From NCBI GenBank assembly GCA_014208095.1, contig JACHMT010000003.1:372001-436000 (forward strand): a stretch of DNA of 64,000 nt. The letters are read 5' to 3'. Position 1 is the first letter of the stretch, and each line of letters begins with the position of its first letter. A model generated the notes under the pieces. It searched no databases, was not told where the DNA came from, and saw nothing but the letters and a program-made list of their open reading frames with translations. Origin of the DNA: Actinospineispora eucalypti. Lineage in GTDB: Bacteria > Actinomycetota > Actinomycetes > Mycobacteriales > Pseudonocardiaceae. This document shows positions 49,606-61,600 of this stretch, in pieces. A program made the position numbers and the translations under genes.

Positions 49606-52600
49606 TCATCGCGCTTCCCCGGCGGCGTGGGTGACCAGCTCGGCGAAGACGCGGGCGAACTCGGGTCCGCTCTGGCCGGTCACGGTGGGCGGGCCCCGGT
49701 TAGCGGTGTTGGTGAGCGGGACGACGAGCTCGCCCCGGGCGTTGACGATCGCGCCGCCGGAGAAGCCCCCGGTGGCCCAGCCGAAGAAGCTGAGGTTGAG
49801 CGGGTTGCTGGTCTTGATCACGGGTCCGCCGGCGAGGGCGAACTGTTGCCTGGCCGCGGTGATGCCGGGGTAGCCGATGGCGATGACCGGTTCGCCCGGG
49901 GCGGGTGCGGTCCGCGCCATCGGGATGTAGGGCAGCGGCTTGCGGTAGTCGGGGCGGCCGGTCTCCACGCCCCGGTCGATGCGCAGCGCGTCGATGTCGA
50001 CGACCCGGGTGGACTCCTGGTCACCGTCGGTCCGCCAGTAGGCCTGCGCGCGGTCGGTGCCGCCGATCCGCGCGCTGACCTCGTTCGGCTCCGGGCGCTG
50101 GATCGGCCGGGTACGGAACGAACGGCCGTCGCGCAGCTCGGCGACCAGCTCGCGGGTCTCGCCATCGTCGGTGGTGACGTGCGCGGCGGTGAGGATGGTG
50201 CCGTTCGGGTCGATGATCACGCCGCTGCCCACCGAGGTACCGTCCGCCGCCCGGAGCCGGACCACGGCCGGGATGGCCCGCTCCAGCGCGTCGGTCGGGG
50301 TGGCGCCGGGCTTCGCGTCGAGCCTCGGTGCATCGGTGGCGTCGGAGGCGCGGAGCGGCTGGGACTGGATGAGGCCGGCGCCGACCGGGGTGTCCTGGGT
50401 CAGCAGCGCAATCGGCTGGCGCTGATCGGGGCTGATGTAGTAGTCGATGCCGTCCGCGCTGGCCCGGGGCGTGTCGTCGCGGGTGTGCCAGGCCTGGGCG
50501 ATCTGGGCGGGGGTAGCGGCGGTTTCGTCGCGCCGGCGGGAGTCGGGCCAGTAGCGTTCGTCCAGGTAGGCCTTGTGCTCGATGGTGTAGGTGAGGCTGC
50601 GCAGCTCGTCGGTCAGGGTCATCACCTGGTCCGGCATGGCGCCGACGACCAGGTCGCCGCGCGGGTCGGGCAGTACCAGCAGCGGTCCGCGTTGCGGATC
50701 AACCCGCTCGACGAACCCGGCCTGGGTGAATTCGGTGGCCAGCCGGGTTTCCGCATCGTGCGCCGGGATGACCACGCTGGAGGGCAGCGCGACCGGGGCG
50801 AGCCGGGCGCCACCTTCCAGCGCGCTGGTCACGGAGAGCAGCAGGGCGACCATGACCGCCCACCGGCGCACCGACCTGGCGGGCCGGTGGGCGGCGGGCC
50901 GGCCGGTCAGCTCCTCGGTGACCCCGAGGGCGCGGCTCCAGTAGCGCGGCCCCTTCAGCACCCGCGACCCGAACGGCCAGAGCAGCAGGCGGCCGACCCC
51001 GCCGTGCAGGTACCGCCGCGCCTTGTCCCGGTCGGCCGGTTCCCTGCCGCGTTCGCTGTAGAACTCGGCGTAGTAGACGTCGTTGCCGAACCGGTCGCGC
51101 ACCATCGTCAGGCCGACGGCGCCGGCCGCCGTACCGACCAGAGCGAGCAGCCCGCCGGCCGGACCGAGCAGGGTGATCAGGCCCCACCAGAAGCCGACCA
51201 GCACCGGCGCGTACAGCACCGGCACGGCCAGCCGCAGTGCGCCGATGCCGACCTTCGGCGCGCCCAGCTTGGTGGTGTCCGGCGGCCCTCGGGTCGGGTG
51301 CAGGCGCCACCACCAGCGCAGGAACGGCATCACCGTGCGCACAGCGGCGACCAGCAACACGCCGGCGGTGACCAGCAGCGCGGTGGGCAACCCGGCGACC
51401 GGGCTGACCGTCGGGCAGTAGTCGGCCGCGTATGCGGTGCCGGCGAACGGGCCGATCAGCAGCAGCCCGGCGGGTGCACCGATCGTGATCACCGCCCGTG
51501 CGAGGCGCCGTGCCCAACCGGCTTTGTGGACTGGTCGGGTCGTACCGCCGGCCGGGTCACGCACCGGCGAAGTGCCGCTGCCGTCGCCACGGGGGCCGTC
51601 GCGTCGGGCGGGGCCGCCGCCGGAGCCGGGGCCGTTGCCCGGGCCGTCGCCTGCGCCTGGGGCGGGGCGGTTGCCGGTGCGGCGTGGGGCGGTCCGGTTG
51701 CGGCGGCCGGTCACCGTCTCGGCGAAGGCGCGGGCGAACTCGGGACCACTCTGGCCGGTGACCGTGGACGAGCCCTCGCTCTTGGTGAGCGGGGCGATCA
51801 GCTCGCCCCGGGTGTTGAACAGCGCGCCGCCGGAGAAGCCCCGGGTGGACCAACCGAAGTAGCTGAACTCCAGCGGGTCGGGGCCGCGCTGGGTAGGCCC
51901 GCCGGACAGCGCGAACTGCTGCAGGTCCGGTTCCACACCCGGGTAGCCGACCGCGATCACCGGCTCGCCCTCGGCCGGCCGAGTGGGCGCCATCCGCACG
52001 TAGGGCAGCGGTTTGGCGTAGTCGGGGCGGCCGGTGTCCACGCCTCGGTCGATGCGCAGCGCGTCGATGTCGACCACGTCGTGCTTCAGCTCGTCGCCGT
52101 CGGTCCGCCAGTAGCTGATGGACCGGGGCAGGTCCAGGCCGGGGTGGCGGCGCTGCACCTCGCGCCCTACCTCGGTCCCGTCCGGGCGTTCGATGTGCGT
52201 GGTGCGGAAGGAGCGGCCGTCGCGTAGCTCGGCGACCAGGTCGATGGGCTGGCCGTCGCCGGTGGTGACGTGTGCGGCGGTGAGGATGGTGCCGTTCGGG
52301 TCGATGATCACGCCGCTGCCCACCGCGCTGCCGTCGGCCAGCCGCAGCCGCACCACCGCCGGGATGGCCCGCGCCAGCACGTCGGTGGCCCCGGCGTGGC
52401 CGGCGGCGGGCAGGCGTGGCGCGGACTCGGCGTAACCGGGGTCGACCGGCTGCGACTGGATCAGGCCGGCACCGACCGGGGTGCGTTGGGTCAGCAGCCC
52501 GATCGGGTCCTTCTGGGCGTCCGGGCTGATCGTGTAGTCGAAGCCGTCCGCGCTGGCCCGGGGCCGATCGGGGCGGTTGTGCCAGGCCTCGGCGACCTCG

Positions 52601-55600
52601 GCGGGACCGGCGGAGCTTTCGTCCTTCGGGCGGAAGCTGGGCCAGTAGCTTTCGTTCAGGTAGGCCTTGTGCTCGATGGTGTAGGTGAGGCTGCGCAGCT
52701 CGTCGGTCAGCGTCATGACCTGGTCCGGCATGGCGCCGACGACCAGGTCGCCGCGCGGGTCGGGCAATACCAGCAGCGGTCCGCGTTGTGGATCAACCCG
52801 CTCGACGAACCCGGCCCGGGTGAACTGGGCGGCCAGGCCCTGTTCCGAGGCGTGAGCGGGGACGACCGCGCTGGTGGGCAGGGCAATGGGCGCCGGTGGG
52901 GCGGCGGTGCGCAGCACGCCGGTGAAGGCCAGCAGCAGCGCCGCCATCACGGTCCAGCGGCGCAACGACCGGGCCGGTCGGTCCGTGGCGGGCTGGCCGC
53001 TGAGCTGTTCGCCGACCGCGAGCGCGCGGTACCAGTAAGCGGGATCCTTGGTCAGCCGCGAGCCGAACGGCCAGACCAGCAGGCGGCCGACCGCGTCGCG
53101 CAGGTACCGCTGCGCCTTCTCCCGCTCCCTCGGGTCGTCGGCGGCGTGCTCGCTGTGGTACTCGGCGGAGCGGATGTCGCCGCCGAACCGGTCCCGGACC
53201 AGGGAAATCCCGAACGCGCCGAACATGGTGCCGATCAGCGCGAGTGCGCTGGCGAACGGCCCGAGCGCCCAGATCAGCCCGCCCCACACCGGCGCCAGCA
53301 CCACCAGGTACAGCAGCGGCACGGCCAGCCGCAGCGCGCCGAAGCTGAGCTTCGGGGCGGTCCCCGGTGGCCCCCGGGTCGGGCGCAGCCGCCACCACCA
53401 CCGGACGAACGGCAGCACCGCCGCGACCGCGGCGGCCAGCAACGCCCCGCCCGTGACCACCAGCGCGGTGGGCAACCCGTCCAACACGCTGATCGTCGGG
53501 TAGTAGTCGGCCGCGTACGCGTGATCGGCGAACGGGCCGACCAGCAGGAAGCCGGCCAACGCGATCACCAGCACCGCCCTGGCGAGGAGTCGCCCGGTCC
53601 ACCGCGCGGCCTGGCGCAGTCGACGTACGGCTGCCCGGGGCAGCGGGCGGGCGGCCAGCCCGACGGTGACTACGCCGACCGCGAGCGCGATGCGTTCGAT
53701 GATCCCGAGGGACAGCGCCGCCGGCAGGCCGACCACGTCGATCGTGGTCAGCAGTGACCGGATGATCGTGGCGGCGGCGGTGCCGACGAAGGCCCAGGCG
53801 ACGGTGCGCATGGTTCGACCGGCGTGGAGTGCGCCGGCGAGTCGGACCCCGGCCCAGGGCAGCGCGACGAACAGCACTGCGGCCGCGGCCAGGTGCATCC
53901 GTGAGGAGAAGGCGTCCGGCGCGTTCGGCACGGTCGGGAAGACCGCGACGAGCACGAGCGCGGCGCTGGACAGGCGCAGCAGGACCCGGGTGAGAGTGCC
54001 GGTTCGCACGGCGAGGCGGACGAGCTCGACGGCGGCGGCCATGGCGACCATGCCGACGGCGAGGAACGTGAAGCCGTCGGGTGCGGCGACGTAGCCGCTG
54101 ACCGTGTTGCCGACGGGGGAAAGTTGGCCGATGCCGGCGACGTGCGCGCCGGTGATGGTGGCGACGGCGACACCGAGCACGGCCACGGCGGCGGGTACGT
54201 GCCGCCAGACCAGACGGACCACGGTGGCCAGCACGATCGCCACGCCGACGCCCAGGATCACCAGGTGGTCGGCCGTCCCGGTGGCGGGCTGTGTGCCGGT
54301 GTCGGCGAGCGACGGCACAGCCAGCGCGAGCACGCCCAGTACGGCGGTGATGACCGAGGTGACCAGGCGCTGGAACCAGCGCAGGATTCGTTGCCAGAGC
54401 GGTGGACCCCGGGTTGGCCTGCTCTCGTCCAGCACGGCGGGTCGGCCGGCGCGGAACTCCGCGACCTCGCCCCCACCATCCGGCGCCGGGTCCGCGCCGT
54501 GATCGCCGGCGTCCGTCGCGCCGGCGCCGCCCTGCCCGCCGGAGCCACCACCGTGCTTGCGGAACAGCCGCCCCAGCGGGTTGCCGGGGAAGGTGATGCC
54601 GTGCCGGGCGAACGCGGCCTCGCCGAACGCGCGTGCGGTTCGATCGTGCTGCTTGCTGATGCCTCGATGGAAATGGCCGCTGCGGGTGTTGATCCACCGG
54701 CCCCGGCCGCCCTCGGCGTTGGCGTTGCCGCTGGCGATCACCGGCCCGCCGTCGGCCGGCACCACGTGCTTGATCCAGATCGTCTTGCCGTTGCGGTACC
54801 CGAAGGCGCGGGAGACCCAGAGGGTGCCGTCGGCGCGCAGTGCCCAGAGCACGATCCGGTGCCGGGCGAGGATCTTGGTCGCCTCGGGGGTGCCTACCTG
54901 GTAGGCGATGACGCCGGTCCGTTCGGCGTCGCGCAGGTCCCATCTCAGGTCTTCGGGTTCCTGGTTGCGATGCTTGCGCGCGTACTTGATGGCGTGGGAC
55001 CAGGCTTCGTCGTCGAGGGCGGTCAGCCGGGCGACTTCGGCCTTGCGCCAGGCGCGTCCCCTGAGCGCGTTCCAGGTGCGGGTGGTGATGACGGCGACGG
55101 TGATCACGCCGCTGGCGATGAGCAGGATCAGCCCGAGGGTCGGGTGGGCGATCTGGGTCGCGGCGTTGGGGGTGGCCGCGTAGGCGGGGGTGCCGAGCAG
55201 CAGCGCGGCGACTGCGGCGCCGAGCAGCGTTCCGAGGGCGACTCGGGTCAGGAGTGGTGGCCCGCGCTGCGACCAGCCGCCTTGCCAGCCGGCTTGCTCG
55301 GCGACGGCGCGGGTGAGTGCGGCAATGGCGACCAGTAGTGCCGCAGTGGCCAGCACGGTCAGTGCGTGGCCGATGACCAGGACGGTGCCGATCCCGGTGA
55401 GTGCGCCGGCGAGTAGTGCCGTGCGGTCGGTGGGGAACCAGCGGCGCACGGCGCGGGCGGCGGGGGAGGAGAGTGCCTTCTGGACTCCTTGCTCTGCGTG
55501 GAGATACGCAACATTCAGTTGCCTGATCAGCGCGGTGAGGGCGGTGTGGAGGGCGGTGCCGATTTCGTGGCGCCAGTGCACCAGGGCCGTGATGCCGCCG

Positions 55601-58600
55601 GCGAGGGTGGCGACGGCCGCTATCGGCAGGGGCAGTGCCCATACCTGGGTGGTGGGGGCCATGGCGTGTAGCCACCAGAACGCGCCGAAGGCTGCGCCGG
55701 CGCCGAACAACCGGATGGGCGGGTTGGCTGCGGTCCAGGCCTTGCCGATGTCGCGCAGGATGGCGTTGGGCATCAGGCGCAGGATCAGGTCGCCCACCGC
55801 CATCACCGCGCCGGCCCAGAAGATCGGCCCGGCGACCAGCCAGTCGTCGGCGAGTGCGGCCAGTCCGAACCCGGTGAACACCCCGGCGACCAGCCGGCCG
55901 GCTCGGGCGAGCAGCCATGCCATCCGGGCCTGGACCGCCGCCGATGCGCGTTCACCGCCCTGGACCAGAGCGTTCCACACCTTCTCGGCCACCGCCGTGA
56001 CCACCACGGCGGCTACCGCCGCGACCAGCAGCGTCGCCCCGTCCACGGATGTGGCCGCCGGCAGCCCGTCTGCGGCTTGGAGCACAGGCACCGCCGTGGC
56101 TGTCGCGACTGTTTCGCCGATGGCTGTCGCGGCGGCCACCCCGGCCATCGGGCCGACCAGCAACGCCAGCACCACCGACCCGACCACGGCGAACCGGGCC
56201 AGCCAGTGGCGCAATGTCGGTGCGCGGGTGGTGCGGCCACCGGTCAGCGGTTGGGCCGGGACGTCGGCGTCCGGCTCCGCGCCCCGGGCGGGGCCGAGGT
56301 TCGGTTCGGCGCCGGTAGGCGGCCCATGATTTGGTTCGGCACCGCCGGACGGCTCATGGTTCGGTTCGGCGCCGGTGGGCGGACCGTGCGGACCAGCCGG
56401 CCCGGCCTCCTGTTCGCGGAGCCAGCGGCGCAGCACCCGCCGCTTCATGCCGAGCAGCCGGGCGGTCTCGCCTCGGGTCAGGCCCGCCTCGACGGCGGCG
56501 CGGGCGGAGCGGCGTTGCAGCTCGGTCAGGTCCGCCGGCAGTTCGGTGAGCGTGGACCAGTCCAGCCAGAGGCGGTAGGTATCGATGAGCTGGCCGTCCC
56601 GGATGACGTAGCGCGGGTTGGCCTCGGTGACGGCCTGCAGCTCCCGATCGGCCAGGTCGGCCTCGGTCAGCGGCAGCCGCGCGTCGGTGCTGCGCGCGAA
56701 CCGGGCGTACAGCTTGACCAGCACGTACACGTCCCGCACCGCGTCCGGAACGTCCAGCAGCCGGCGAGCCAGCAGCACCGGAAGCCGGGGCAGCGCACGG
56801 GCGACCGCGATCACCGTGCGCACCGGGCGGCGCGCGTCGAGGGGCAGCTCGGCGAGCGTGGTGAGCCCGACCAGCGCCCCGACGCCGAGGCCGATGGCGG
56901 GCCCGAGCATCGGCACGCCGGCCATCGCGGCCAGGCCGACCGCCGCCGTACCCACCCCGATCAGCGCGCCGGCCACCGCGTGCCGGGCGAGCGCGGGTCC
57001 CGCCGGTCCAGCCCGCACCAGGTAGAGCCCCGCGAACAGCACGCCCAGCCCGGCGGTGGCCAGCCCGATGCCGGCGCCGACGCGGGCCAGCAACCGGGGC
57101 GTGGACACCCGTTCGGCGCTGATCACGAGCAGGGTGGGCCAGGTCGTGCCGACCACGGTGCGGGCGTAGTTGACCACGCCCGCGATCATGTTGGTCCCGA
57201 TCAGGGCGGCGACGAGATCGCCCACGTTGATCCGGTTCCCGGCCGGGGGAAGCGCGGCCTCGACCAGATCGGTCAACTGGTGCAGGGACAGGAAGAACCC
57301 GACGGCCGCGCCGGCGGCGAGCACGGTGAGCGCCTTGCGGGCTGCGCGGGCGGCCCCGATGTGCGGCCATTGGGCGGCCAGCGGGGTGCCCTTGACCGCG
57401 TCGGGAACCTCGGTCGGAACCAGGTTGTCGGCGATCGCCGGCTCGGGTGCGGCCGGCGGGGCGGCGAGGGCGCGGCGGCCGGCCCAGAACAGGGCGCCTT
57501 CCGCCACCGCCGCCGCGACCAACGCGGCGCTGATCGGCAGCAGCGCCGGGCCGAGCAGCAGCTCCACCACTGTCCCGGCCAGCGCGGCCGCCGCCAGCGC
57601 CACTCGCACCGGGACCCGGGCCGTCCGGCCGGCAGGGTCGGCGATCCGGACCACGTGCGCGGTCAGTGCCACCCCGACCACCGCCGTACCGCCGAGCAGC
57701 GACGCCGCCAACGCCGGCGGCGCCGAAACCGACCCGAAGGCGGACGCGGACACACCCAGCGTGCCGACCCCGAACAACCCGCCGAACAGCAGCAACCCGA
57801 CGATCAGCCGCCCGTCCAGCCGCACCGCCGCACGGATCCGGTCGAACAGCCCGCACCCGGTCGACGGCGAGCCGGCGTCCGGCGGGGAACGGCCGCGCAG
57901 CCGGTAGCCGACCGCCCAGGCCAGCGCGAACACCGTGGCGACCCCGGTCGCGGCCAGCCGGTGCCAGTCGGGCCCGGCGAGCCCCGCCACCGCCCAGGCC
58001 GGCTGCGCGAGCAGCACCAGTGCCACGGCGACGACGCCGACCACCACGCCGATCCGGGCCAACCAGCGCAGCAGCCGCGACCACCACCGCCGCCCGGCGC
58101 GCGAGTCGTTCGGTTCGGCCGCCGAGGCACGGCCCGGTGTCGGCCAGTCCCCGGTCTCGCGGCCGTTCGCGTCGTGGTCCGGTGCCGTCTGGCCCTGGGG
58201 GGTGCGCTCCGCCGCCCCGGCCTGGTCCGCCGCGCCGCTGTCCGCGCGCTCCGCCGGGGCTCGGGTGATGGCCTGCTCCAGAGCAGTGATCACCTCGGTG
58301 AGGTGGGCCGCGCGCGCCTGGGCCTCGCTGATCAGCAGGCGGGTGAGGAACACGGCGTTGTGCGGGCCGTGCGAGGGCAGCGGCTCGTCCTGTTCGGCGA
58401 TCCGGTAGCCGAGCTGGCGGTCGTCGGGGACCGTTCGCCGCAGGATGACCAGCACCTGTTCGCCCCTCGCGCTGGCCGACGCCGCCTCGGCCAGCAGCTC
58501 CGCGAGCAGTGCCCTGGCCTGCTCGGTGGCCGGCAGGGCGGTCCAGGCCTGGATGTCGCGGATGCGGGCGTCACGGGCGTTGGCCAACCATTCCGCGGCG

Positions 58601-61600
58601 AAACCGGGTTCGGTGAACCGGACCAACCGGGACTCGGCGGCGAGTCCGGGCAGCTGGTTGGCCAGGTGGAGCCACTCGGCGAGCCGCTGATAGAAGGCGG
58701 TGTCGTGTTCGGCCGGCGCACCGGGCAGGTCGGGCAGCGGAAACCCGCCGGCCCGGTCGAGGAACGCCGTCAGCCGGTCCTCGGCGGCACGTTCGAGCCG
58801 ACGTGCGGACATCTCGGCCGAGTCGAGCTGCTGCAACAGGAACGGCCGTTCCTCCAGCCCGGACGCGAGGGCCTGGTGCCACCAGTCCTCGGCCAGCACG
58901 CCGAGCGTGATCCAGTCGAGGGAGCCGCGCAGCACCGACTCGGAAACCACCGCGACGTCCGCGCGCATCCAGGCCACGAAACGGTAGATCGGTGCGCCGA
59001 ACTCGCCCGTCTGCAGCTGGTTGACCAGGTCCTCCGGCAGCACCAGCACCCGGCGCCCGCCATCCGGCAGCACCCCGGCCTCCCGGGCGGTGGGTGCCCG
59101 GGCATGCTCGGCCAACGCGGGAAGCCAGCCCAGCGCGGCCAACTGCTCGTCGGTGAAGCGCACGGAGAACCAGCTGCCGCCCCGCACCTGGGCGAACACC
59201 TGCTCCGCGGTCGGCGCCGGCACCGCGGGCTCCTCGTGCGCGGTCGTCCGCTGGACCTGCCGCACCAAGTCGGACAGGGCCGCAACGAACCTCTCCAACG
59301 CGAGCCGGGCGCGGCTGGGCAGGATCGGCCTGGCCAGCTGGTCGATGGCGGCGATCGCGGCGGCGTGTTCCGGGCGGGCGACCTTGCGCAGCCAGCGCTG
59401 CTTGGCCCGGAACCCGTTCGCCTCCTGCTTGGTCAGCTTCCGGTCGCGTTCGCGCTCGATGGCGTTGCGCAGGCCGGGGCCGTTCCGCCAGCGGACCTGG
59501 TCGCCGCTGTGCACAAGCACGTCGTGGTAGCGCGGATCGGTCTCGCCGCGGCGGTAGACGAACATCTCGTCGGCCAGCAGCAGCTCGTCCACGTACCCGG
59601 CGGCGACCAGGGTGCCGAGGAAGCCCTGCTCGCGTTCGCGGGCGGCCGCGGTGAGCCGCCCGTGACCGGTGGCCCGGACCTGCTCGTAGTAGCGGGCCAG
59701 CACGCCCTGGCGGCTCATCGCCTCCGGCACGCCGAGGGCGACCACGGTGACCCGGTAGCCGGCGGCCCGGTACGTCCTGGCCAGCTCGACGAACACCTCC
59801 GGCCGCTGCAGACCAGACTCGAACACCAGGTTGAGGCCGTGCTCGCGCACGTACTCGTGCAGCTTGGCCGCCCAGATCTTGCGGTCCGGGTCGCTGTAGC
59901 GGGTCATGTGAACGTCGTCCCGGGCCATCATCCGCCGGTACTCCGGGTGGTACTGGCGCAGCGAGTCGGCGTCGATGGCCAGCGCGTGCTCCCGCCCGCC
60001 GATGCGCTCGGTGAACTGCTTCTTCACGGTGGTCTTCCCGGCGCCGGACTGGCCGACCAGGAACACCACCTCCAGCGACTCGCCCGGGGTCACCCCGCTC
60101 AGCACCTCGGGCACGATGACCTCGCGGAACACGCGCTCGTTCTCCGCCGCGCCCAGCTGATACCGCTCGGTCCGGGCGGCGTGGATCTCCTCGGCCAGCG
60201 GGTCGGCGTCGGCGGCGTGTTGGTGCTCGGTGTGGCGGAAGTGCTTGCCGCCGGGAAGGTGGAAGTCGCGTTCGTGCTCGAGCAGCCGCCACCAGAAGTC
60301 GGCGGGCAGCCGGCCGGCGGCGATGTGCGCCGCGATCTCCTCGGCCATCGCCCGGGTGATCACCACCGCGTTCTGCGCGGCCCAGCCGAACGCCACCACG
60401 CCCGGCACCGGGAACTCGCCGTCCAGGATCAGCACCCGCACCCCTGGCGGCCCGCGCGGCAACTCGACCGTCAGGTCGTCGAGCGACAGCCACGGCCCCT
60501 TCCAGGCGCGCAGGAGCTTCAGCACCGCCCTGGTGTGCGCGTCGCTCCACCACCGCAGCGCCACCGGCCCACCGGCGTGGCCGTGCGAACCGTTGCCGGC
60601 CTTCGTGGCGATCGCCGGTTGACCGTGAGTGGGCGCGACGACGGCCGTGCTGGCGGCCCCGAAACCGGGGTCGATGAGCAGGAGTGTGCCCAGGGCGGCG
60701 GCGGCCAGCAGGGTGGCGGCGTGCATCATCCGGCGGCCGGTGGGGGTGTGGGTCCAGTCCATCGCGCGGGTCAGCCAGGCCGGCGGTGCGCGTGGCGCGC
60801 CGGGCCGGGTCATCCGGGCGATCACCTTGGTGGCGATGTGCCGGGCCAGGAGTATCGCGGCGGCCAACCCGCCGGCGATGAGCAGTGGGGTGTGGGCGAG
60901 TCCGGCGGCGGCCCAGGCGAGGCCTGCGAGGGTGCCGATGGCCCAGGTGATCAGGGTGGTGCGCCGGCGTCGGGTTTCCTCGTTTGTGGGTGTGGGTCGG
61001 ATGATGGCGGCGGTGCGGTTGAGCAGGACCAGGTGGCGTTTGAGGGGGTAGGCGACGGCGTCGTGTCCGAGTAGCGCGGCGCGGATGGCGGGGTTGTGCC
61101 AGTGGCCGCCCAACTGCGCTGGGCCGCCGGTGGTGGAGGGTGGGCGTTGGCGCCACAGGTGCCAGGGCAGGTATCCGGTGATGACGCCGCCGTGCGGGCT
61201 GCCCAGTCGTCGGCCGTAGAGGTGTGCGTAGAGCCGGGCGACCAGCCGGGATTGCGTGACGTTGGTGCCGGCGGGTTGGCCGAACACGTCACCGACGAAC
61301 AGCGACCCGGCGCGGAACTGTTCGATCCATCGGGCGACCTGCGAGCGGTCGCGGCCGTGGACGCCTCGGTGGAACTTCCGGTATCCGGCCCAGCGCAGCG
61401 CGAACCCGCTCCGTTCCGGCTTGGCGGCCACGGTGGGTGGGCCGTCGAAGCCCTGGATGGCGAGGATCTCGGCCAGTGCTTGTTTCGAGGGAAGCTTGCC
61501 CAGCTCGGCGAGGACCTTGGGGTCCCACTGGGCGATGCTGGTGTATTTGGCCGGCCGGTAGTTGCCGCCGGTGGTGGTGCGGCTGCTTCGCCAGGCCATG

